From assembly GCA_020050375.1 (NCBI GenBank), contig JAGVKR010000106.1:1-6149 (forward strand): DNA of 6,149 bases, written 5' to 3'. Under the pieces are notes generated by a model. That model had not been told where the DNA came from, searched no databases, and saw nothing but the letters and a program-made list of their open reading frames with translations. Each line of letters opens with the position of its first letter. Position 1 is the stretch's first letter. Positions 1 through 4,135 of the stretch are shown here, piece by piece. This stretch comes from Planctomycetales bacterium. GTDB taxonomy: Bacteria; Planctomycetota; Planctomycetia; Planctomycetales; Planctomycetaceae. Position numbers and translations under genes: made by a program.

Positions 1-661
1 CCGGCTCGAAGCCCGCATTGCCAGCTACGAGCTGGCCGCCCGCATGCAACTGGCGGCGACTGACGCGCTCGACCTCTCTCAGGAAACACAAGCCACGCAG
101 GAAGCTTACGGCATCAATAAACCGACGACCGAATCTTACGGTCGTCGCTGCCTGATCGCCCGCCGCCTGATCGAGCGCGGCGTGCGGTTTGTGCAGCTCT
201 ACATCAACGCACAGATCTGGGACAACCACACCAAGCTGTCGAGCGACCTCAAGACCGCCTGCGACCGCACCGACCAGCCGATCGCGGCTCTCCTTGACGA
301 TCTCCGGCAGCGTGGCCTGTTGGACGACACGCTCGTCATCTGGGGGGGTGAATTCGGCCGCCTGCCGATCGCCCAGTTGCCCGCCGACAAAGACGAAAAA
401 AAGGCGGGGCGCGACCACAACAAGAACGCCTTCACCACCTGGATGGCCGGGGCAGGCATCAAAGGGGGAACCGTCCACGGCGCGACCGACGAGCTGGGCT
501 TCGCCGCCGTCGAGAACAAAGTCAGCGTCCCCGACTGGCACGCCACGATTCTGCACCTGCTCGGTCTCTCGCACGAAGAGCTGTACCTCGAGCAGAACGG
601 CCTGAAAGAGCGGCTGACCGGCGTCTCGCCGGCGCGGGTGGTGAAAGAGATCCTCGCGTGA
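1..661 (+). CDS. DUF1501 family protein, C-terminal part (5' end outside window)
   Basis: The reading frame is open from base 2 to a TGA at 659-661, giving 219 visible residues; full-length family members are roughly 400-500 residues, so about half is missing. DUF1501 proteins belong to the alkaline phosphatase/sulfatase-like superfamily, usually carry a Tat-type signal, and are abundant in Planctomycetes, often next to DUF1549/DUF1553 cytochrome-like genes; their substrates are largely unknown. Family hallmarks seen here, numbered from the first visible residue, are GRRCLIARRLIERGVRFVQ (47-65), WDNH (73-76), GGEFGR (115-120), GRDHN (136-140, probable metal-site region), a GGTVHGATDELGF stretch (155-167) and DWHATILHLLGL (178-189). 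The C-terminus (ERLTG...ARVVKEILA) is also typical, so the 3' end looks intact. The signal peptide and first metal ligands would lie upstream and cannot be checked. The family call is firm; the enzymatic role is inferred. Confidence 0.93.
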   Translation, partial: RLEARIASYELAARMQLAATDALDLSQETQATQEAYGINKPTTESYGRRCLIARRLIERGVRFVQLYINAQIWDNHTKLSSDLKTACDRTDQPIAALLDDLRQRGLLDDTLVIWGGEFGRLPIAQLPADKDEKKAGRDHNKNAFTTWMAGAGIKGGTVHGATDELGFAAVENKVSVPDWHATILHLLGLSHEELYLEQNGLKERLTGVSPARVVKEILA

Positions 662-669
662 GCCCCCCC

Positions 670-1107
670 TCACCGATTGTTGACGAACCAGACCGCAAAA
701 TCATCCAACAACTGATATTGCTTCGATTTCTTGTCGACGGCTTTGATCTCGGCCAAGCCAAGATGGAATTCCTTGCCATCTGATTTTCGTCGGACATGAC
801 CAGCTAAGTCTTCGTTATGAAACATCATCCATTCCGAACTGATATCGTTTTCAATCGCCAGGAGCTCGAACGTATCTCGATACGACGGCTGAGTCCGGCG
901 AAGCCGCTCATATTCCTTAGGATTGCCCGGGCCGATCACATAGTATTCTTCCCACCCGAAGTCTTCGATCCCCGTGACGTCACACGGAAGTTGCAGCGAC
1001 TTCTTCAGATGGTGGTAGAATTTGTCAACGTCCTCGTCGAACGTCGAATCCTCACCTTCGCCAACAATTGCGGCGAGACGTGCGTCTTGCGCATCCAATC
1101 GCGACAT
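670..1107 (-). CDS. Conserved-looking hypothetical protein, 145 aa, acidic, cytoplasmic
   Basis: The protein begins MSRLDAQDARLAAIVGEGED and ends FAVWFVNNR. I chose the ATG at 1107 because AAAGGAG lies 7 nt upstream; an in-frame ATG at 1149 would add 14 residues but has no comparable ribosome binding site. There is no signal peptide or membrane helix. Visible landmarks are an acidic stretch EGEDSTFDEDVDKF (about 17-30), LPCDV followed by GIEDFGWEEYYVIGPGNPKEY, an aromatic-rich middle containing EWMMFHNEDLAGHVRRKSDGKEF, and a final helix-like segment. The F..L...L.LP.....G.......V arrangement faintly recalls small calcium-binding (CcbP-like) proteins, but I see no clear ligand set, so no function is assigned. 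It converges on the DUF1501 gene, stop to stop 8 nt apart, and has its own upstream spacer, so it is probably a single-gene transcript. Base composition and good codon structure argue that it is real. Confidence 0.82.
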   Translation of the reverse strand: MSRLDAQDARLAAIVGEGEDSTFDEDVDKFYHHLKKSLQLPCDVTGIEDFGWEEYYVIGPGNPKEYERLRRTQPSYRDTFELLAIENDISSEWMMFHNEDLAGHVRRKSDGKEFHLGLAEIKAVDKKSKQYQLLDDFAVWFVNNR

Positions 1108-1114
1108 CAGCAGA

Positions 1115-1121
1115 CTCCTTT
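1115..1121 (-). promoter_or_regulatory. Strong ribosome binding site (AAAGGAG) of the 145-aa gene
   Basis: On the minus strand AAAGGAG is followed by a 7-nt spacer TCTGCTG and the ATG at 1107-1105. This is close to the ideal anti-16S match and spacing, and it decides the start against the longer in-frame ATG at 1149. Confidence 0.8.
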
Positions 1122-1187
1122 CGAAGGGGATGAGACTGGAGGGCGACAAACGTGTCGGGAACTATTCTTGAAATCAGAACAATTCAG

Positions 1188-1216
1188 ATCGTATCGCTCC
1201 CTTCCGTATTTGTCAC
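1188..1216 (-). promoter_or_regulatory. Candidate sigma70-type promoter for the 145-aa gene
   Basis: On the minus strand GTGACA (1216-1211, five of six to TTGACA) is followed after exactly 17 nt by TACGAT (1193-1188, four of six to TATAAT). This would place the transcription start near 1181 and give a leader of about 75 nt. It is a pattern match only; planctomycete promoters are not always sigma70-like. Confidence 0.3.
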
Positions 1217-1360
1217 ACCGTTTTCTAAGCCGCGCATGAGGGCAGCGGTCGGTAATGTCGGTTGACTTCCAGTCTGAACAAAAGTTCTCGCGCGTGCGAC
1301 ACAGGAAGGGGCACGCATTGGGCCAGTTTGTCCGTCGTTCAAAGAGATAGGGGCGAAGGG

Positions 1361-1407
1361 AAAGGGGACATTCTGCTTACTCAGCGGAAAAGCAGAATGT
1401 CCCCTTT
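1361..1407. repeat. Perfect 18-bp inverted repeat, REP/REPIN-like hairpin
   Basis: The arm AAAGGGGACATTCTGCTT (1361-1378) is perfectly reverse-complemented at 1390-1407, with an 11-nt loop (1379-1389). Two G-T pairs and one G-C pair extend the stem to 1358/1410. G-rich AAAGGGGACA-type arms remind me of REP sequences dispersed by RAYT (Y1 REP-associated) transposases in planctomycetes; that link is recall, not proven here, and no transposase is in the window. Read on the plus strand the hairpin ends in TTTTTC and would pass as an intrinsic terminator, but no plus-strand gene needs one. On the minus strand it lies 39 bp beyond the stop of the HAAS-type gene and may block RNA decay or stop transcription weakly, since the trailing T run there is only three bases. 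Confidence 0.75.
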
Positions 1408-1428
1408 TTCTGCCGCTTTTTTCTGCCG
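1405..1428. repeat. 11-bp direct repeat TTTTTCTGCCG, two copies
   Basis: TTTTTCTGCCG occurs at 1405-1415 and again at 1418-1428, a 13-nt period. The first copy begins inside the right arm of the adjacent hairpin. It may be part of the same dispersed element or the product of local slippage. Confidence 0.55.
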
Positions 1429-1445
1429 GCACTCCGCGACTCTGT

Positions 1446-2228
1446 TCAGCTCTGCGCCTTGACGGGCGCGTAGACCGCGCGCCGCAGCGCCACGAAGCCC
1501 ACGAGCAGCGGGACGGCACATTGCAGCAGTTGTCGAGCAACAAAACCGTGGCCGATCAATGGACCGAAAAAGAACCGTTGGTCCGGTGGCCCGTCGAGGT
1601 TAACGCCGTACCCTTCAAACGCTGTCACGAGCGCCACGAGTGTGCACGTTGTCAGTCCCCAGAGCAGTGGTTTCCTTGTGCGCGCGGCGAGTCGCGCGAA
1701 GAGCGCCACAAGAACGGCCGAGGGAGCCACCGACGCCACGATCGTGACGAATTGCGACACAACGATCTGCGTCAACGTCACATCCAGTGGCAACATCTTC
1801 GCGGCCGGGAGGAATCCGATCCATCCGAGCGATTTCGCCGATAATACAAGAGTCACAACCCACGAGAAGAACCACACCGGCAGCGGCAGCAACACAAACG
1901 TGATAAACGCCGCCAGCTCCGAACGTGACAGCAGATTTCTCCGCCGGCGGAACTCGCGCAGCGCCGTATCGGCAATTTCAGCGGGACTTCCAAGACAATC
2001 GACCGCACTGGCATCCATGCTCATGGGATCTTCCTTGAGAGAGGGGGGAGAGGAGAGCGGGGGGAGAGGACGAGATCGGGCCGAGGGGCACGTTGAGGTT
2101 GTGCCTCGGGAATCGGCCAGGTCGGAGAGGTGATCGGAGAGCTCCGCAACGAGCCGCGCGACCTCGAGTCGCGGCAGCCGGCGATGGAGCAATTCAGTTT
2201 CGACACGCGTAAGCCAGGAATCGTTCAA
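1446..2228 (-). CDS. HAAS-like (PadR-partner) membrane protein with interrupted N-terminal domain
   Basis: This 260-residue inner-membrane protein starts at a TTG (2228-2226) with GGAG 6 nt upstream; the frame is closed by a TGA at 2255-2253, so the start must lie in this short stretch or further in. Residues 1-39 (WLTRVETELLHRRLPRLEVA, then ELSDHLSDLADS) and 78-96 (CLGSPAEIADTALREFRRR) form the two halves of a HAAS-type cytoplasmic domain, known from proteins encoded beside PadR-family repressors. Between them residues 41-67 are Pro/Ser/Arg-rich low complexity, which is unusual. About four membrane helices follow (roughly 105-130, 150-180, 187-205, 225-247), ending in a short basic tail. No PadR gene lies on either side. 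The spacer upstream contains a nested palindrome. The family role is presumed signalling or transport accessory; the exact function is unknown. An alternative start at Met69 would skip the first half of the domain. Confidence 0.8.
   Translation of the reverse strand: MNDSWLTRVETELLHRRLPRLEVARLVAELSDHLSDLADSRGTTSTCPSARSRPLPPLSSPPSLKEDPMSMDASAVDCLGSPAEIADTALREFRRRRNLLSRSELAAFITFVLLPLPVWFFSWVVTLVLSAKSLGWIGFLPAAKMLPLDVTLTQIVVSQFVTIVASVAPSAVLVALFARLAARTRKPLLWGLTTCTLVALVTAFEGYGVNLDGPPDQRFFFGPLIGHGFVARQLLQCAVPLLVGFVALRRAVYAPVKAQS
2022..2036 (-). promoter_or_regulatory. Internal ribosome binding site and ATG inside the HAAS-type gene
   Basis: On the minus strand AAGGA (2036-2032), a 7-nt spacer and an in-frame ATG (2024-2022) would start a 192-residue protein MSMDASAVDCLGSPAEIADT... 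This site is at least as good as the TTG at 2228. It could be the real start if the insert has damaged the N-terminus, or a second start giving a shorter isoform. Confidence 0.4.
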
Positions 2229-2234
2229 ATCGAA

Positions 2235-2238
2235 CTCC
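2235..2238 (-). promoter_or_regulatory. Ribosome binding site (GGAG) before the TTG start of the HAAS-type gene
   Basis: GGAG lies 6 nt before TTG at 2228-2226 on the minus strand. It supports the long form, which is the only one that includes the conserved ELLHRRLPR...ELSDHL half of the domain. Confidence 0.5.
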
Positions 2239-2247
2239 GGACGGAAC

Positions 2248-2309
2248 GGGGGTCAGGAGGCAGGCGTCAGGTATCAGAAAGATTTTCTGACTCCGGCCGC
2301 CTGATCCCC
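2248..2309. repeat. Nested palindrome directly upstream of the HAAS-type gene
   Basis: The outer arms 2248-2261 (GGGGGTCAGGAGGC) and 2296-2309 pair at 12 of 14 positions, one of the exceptions being a G-T pair. Inside lies a perfect 7-bp hairpin, TCAGAAA (2274-2280) against TTTCTGA (2284-2290), with a 3-nt loop. GTCAGG-like units recur between the arms (2252-2257, 2266-2271). The structure ends 9-10 nt from the GGAG of the TTG start, so if transcribed it is a leader structure; it could equally be a dispersed intergenic repeat or a protein-binding site. Confidence 0.55.
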
Positions 2310-2388
2310 GTCACCAGAATCGTGGATTGACCGTCTCATTTACATAGAATCAGGCCGCAATTGGCCCACAACTTCATCAACGGGCGGG

Positions 2389-2417
2389 CTTATACCTTTT
2401 AGTTCGAGGCACTGCAA
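2389..2417 (-). promoter_or_regulatory. Candidate promoter for the HAAS-type gene
   Basis: On the minus strand TTGCAG (2417-2412) is followed after 17 nt by TATAAG (2394-2389, five of six to TATAAT). The -35 match is poor (three of six). Transcription from here would start near 2382 and give a leader of about 150 nt that contains the nested palindrome at 2248-2309. Confidence 0.3.
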
Positions 2418-2452
2418 TGCCAGAGTGCGGAAAATGAACTGAGGGGAGCGCC

Positions 2453-2703
2453 GGGTGCCGGGGTCAAAGCGGAAAAGCCAATGAGTGCCCTCTCGGCAGT
2501 TCGACGCTTGACCGAAGCTGCCGGGTGAATTGCGAGATCGACGAGCGTGGCCCCGATCCGTGGCACAACACGAACGACGAGGCACATTCTCTCGCCGACA
2601 ACGGGGCCATCGCTCGGCCTGTCATTCCGGCAGAATCGAGAGTGGATTCACGTTCGCCTTGCTGCCGCGGTAACTCACCGTTGTCGCTCTGACCCCGGCA
2701 CCC
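2453..2703. repeat. 251-bp element with long imperfect inverted arms
   Basis: The outer ends are a perfect 14-bp inverted repeat: GGGTGCCGGGGTCA at 2453-2466 and its complement at 2690-2703. The inner ends are also inverted: 2542-2555 (CGAGCGTGGCCCCG) pairs with 2602-2616 with a single 1-nt bulge. Between these anchors both arms carry, in the same order, TGAGT, a CGGCAG and a CTGCCGG, so each arm (about 103 nt) has its own internal hairpin; the left one, 2494-2523, pairs CGGCAGTTCG with CGAA and CTGCCG. The centre (2556-2601) is unpaired. It encodes no protein that I can recognise. It could be two head-to-head copies of a dispersed structured repeat, a MITE-like element, or a structured RNA. 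Confidence 0.6.
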
Positions 2704-2715
2704 GCGGTTGGCTTA

Positions 2716-2738
2716 GGCGGCGAAACTTGAGTGCCGCC
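2716..2738 (-). terminator. Hairpin after the DUF2339-DUF3999 operon, possible transcript end
   Basis: On the minus strand GGCGGC (2738-2733) and GCCGCC (2721-2716) form a perfect 6-bp GC stem with an 11-nt loop, beginning 17 nt after the DUF3999 stop. It is followed by TAAGCC rather than a T run, so it is not a canonical intrinsic terminator. It may protect the 3' end or act with Rho. Confidence 0.35.
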
Positions 2739-2755
2739 CGACCCGTCAACAACCC

Positions 2756-4135
2756 TCAAGCCTCTGGCAATCGATCCATCCGCTTCGCCGCGCGGTACAG
2801 CCCCCAGCCGAGCACGATCACCAGAACGGCCACCACCCCGCCCTGCAGCAGTGGGTTGTTGAGGAGCTTGGACCAGCGGATGGGCGCCGCTCCGTGGGTG
2901 ATTCGCTCCTCCGGTCCCAGATCGACCGGCGACGGCTGAAACCCACTTCGGAGCAATTCCTGGATGGCAGCCGTGTCATACGACGGGCGCTCGGCGTCAG
3001 CCGCTCCATAGAGCAGTTGATCGTGCCTTTCCGGCGTGGCCAGATATAGAACTTCATAGACGTTCCCTTCGGCCTCGATCCCCTCCACCGCCAGCGGCGG
3101 ACTGTCGCGGTTGTCGATCACGACTCGGTAGTGCGCGTGCCGCGATTCGGGGAACGAGATCGACAACTCTTCCCGTTTCAGGTTTTTGAAGTCGATTCGC
3201 GATAAGATCCCTTCGCCGATCTTCTGCCAGATTCTCGTCACTCCCTGCACTTTTTCGACCTCGACGATGGCCTGCCGGCTGAAGTTTCTGTCGGGAGTCT
3301 CCAACTGTAGCGACGTCAATGGTTGCCGCTGGGTGTCGACCTCGATGATCGTGCGCTGCTTTTCCCGGTCGACCGTGACACGATGACCGGCCACGGGATA
3401 CGCTGACTTTTCATCGCCGGTGACCCGATCGTGCTGCTCCTCCCGCCAGAAGTCGACCCGTTCGATTCGGAACGGACGGCGGTCGACCGTCGCCTGCTCG
3501 GTCCGCTCGATCTCTTCCGTCCCGTGCAGCCGGCGTGTGAGCGCCAATAGGTCGGATTGCAGTTCGACGGTGACATCATCAATGACGATCCGGAACTGCC
3601 GTCGTCCGGTTTCCGGAAACGAGACGCTGTCGCTCCGCACGTCCATGTACCGCGAATAGTCGAAAATGACCGTTTCCTCCCCCGCCGGCTCCCATCGCTC
3701 GCCGTCGGTGGAGCTGAAGACGCGGACCCGCTGCCTGAAATTCTTCAGCGGCGAGACAAGCGTCAGCCCGTTGGGATGCGGATGCTTTTCGTCTTCGTCG
3801 AAGTGTATCGTGATTTCGAGACCGCCGTCATCGAGCGGCCGTGCCGTCTGTTTGCGCGCCGGCCAGGCCGTTCGCACAGCCCTGGCCCGGGTCGTTTCCC
3901 GCTTTCGCAACAGATACGGAACGAGCTTCCCTTCCGCATCGCGCAACCGCACATCCGCCAGGTCGTCCCGAGTGGCGACGAACACTTCAGTATCCAGCGT
4001 GACGGCCAGCAGTTCCTCCTTTCTCAGCGGAGGGGCTTTGATCTCTTTCGAGAAGCGAAACGCCGCGTCGTCGGCCAGGATCGGCGACGCAGCTCCCCAG
4101 CAGACGCACACCAGCCAGAGCGCCTTGTTCTTCAT
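2756..4135 (-). CDS. DUF3999 family protein, signal peptide and C-terminal membrane anchor
   Basis: This 459-residue protein starts at the ATG 4135-4133, which overlaps the TGA of DUF2339 as ATGA; GAGG lies 4 nt and AAGGA 9 nt upstream. The frame is open further upstream, but that part merely runs antisense-frame through DUF2339 and lacks family content. Residues 1-21 form a signal peptide (hydrophobic LWLVCVCWGAASPILA, cleavage near ILA|DD). The exported part is beta-rich and contains two related modules: about 123-187 (SPLKNF...ISF-like VSFPETGRR...FRIVIDD) and about 276-342 (TPDRNF...SISFPESRH...YRVVIDN). A single membrane helix lies near 432-447, followed by a basic tail, so the bulk faces the periplasm. 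DUF3999 proteins are typically encoded beside DUF2339 membrane proteins; their function is not established. No catalytic motif is visible, and a structural or ligand-binding role in the envelope is only an inference. Length and ends look complete. Confidence 0.9.
   Translation of the reverse strand: MKNKALWLVCVCWGAASPILADDAAFRFSKEIKAPPLRKEELLAVTLDTEVFVATRDDLADVRLRDAEGKLVPYLLRKRETTRARAVRTAWPARKQTARPLDDGGLEITIHFDEDEKHPHPNGLTLVSPLKNFRQRVRVFSSTDGERWEPAGEETVIFDYSRYMDVRSDSVSFPETGRRQFRIVIDDVTVELQSDLLALTRRLHGTEEIERTEQATVDRRPFRIERVDFWREEQHDRVTGDEKSAYPVAGHRVTVDREKQRTIIEVDTQRQPLTSLQLETPDRNFSRQAIVEVEKVQGVTRIWQKIGEGILSRIDFKNLKREELSISFPESRHAHYRVVIDNRDSPPLAVEGIEAEGNVYEVLYLATPERHDQLLYGAADAERPSYDTAAIQELLRSGFQPSPVDLGPEERITHGAAPIRWSKLLNNPLLQGGVVAVLVIVLGWGLYRAAKRMDRLPEA
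4132..4135 (-). other. 4-base ATGA stop/start overlap coupling DUF2339 to DUF3999
   Basis: The TGA of DUF2339 (4134-4132) and the ATG of DUF3999 (4135-4133) share two bases. The ribosome binding site of DUF3999 lies within the last DUF2339 codons. This arrangement usually gives translational coupling and roughly fixed stoichiometry, and it supports a physical partnership. Confidence 0.85.

Larger units (their letters stand above)
1108..1445. other. Non-coding spacer of about 340 bp between two minus-strand genes
   Basis: No open frame here has a ribosome binding site or recognisable protein content. The part next to the 145-aa gene (1108-1220) holds its ribosome binding site and candidate promoter. 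Positions 1221-1357 show nothing that I can interpret. Positions 1358-1429 hold the REPIN-like hairpin and a short direct repeat. Confidence 0.6.
2229..2755. other. Non-coding, repeat-rich spacer of about 530 bp
   Basis: No frame on either strand has both a ribosome binding site and recognisable protein content; open frames here (for example 2340-2585 minus) are Arg/Cys-rich shadows. From low to high coordinates the spacer holds the ribosome binding site and nested palindrome of the HAAS-type gene, a candidate promoter, a 251-bp inverted-repeat element, and a hairpin just beyond the DUF3999 stop codon. In particular there is no PadR regulator, which would normally be expected next to a HAAS-type gene. 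Confidence 0.65.

Noticed and set aside
658..673. GTGAG/CTCAC hairpin as bidirectional terminator
   Set aside because: The stem is only 5 bp and there is no T run on either side, so it is too weak to call.
1108..1149. N-terminal extension of the 145-aa protein to the ATG at 1149
   Set aside because: AAAGGAG at 1115-1121 lies inside the extension and is ideally spaced for the ATG at 1107.
817..1239. Plus-strand open frame (140 codons) opposite the 145-aa gene
   Set aside because: The minus-strand gene has a near-ideal ribosome binding site and better protein-like composition; this frame has neither.
1358..1410. Hairpin as an intrinsic terminator of a plus-strand gene
   Set aside because: The T run suits plus-strand transcription, but no plus-strand gene lies upstream within 690 bp; a repeat element is a better reading.
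2340..2587. Two overlapping minus-strand open frames (81 and 62 codons) in the spacer
   Set aside because: They lie largely within the inverted-repeat element, have Arg/Cys/Ser-rich products and no recognisable family, and do not resemble PadR.
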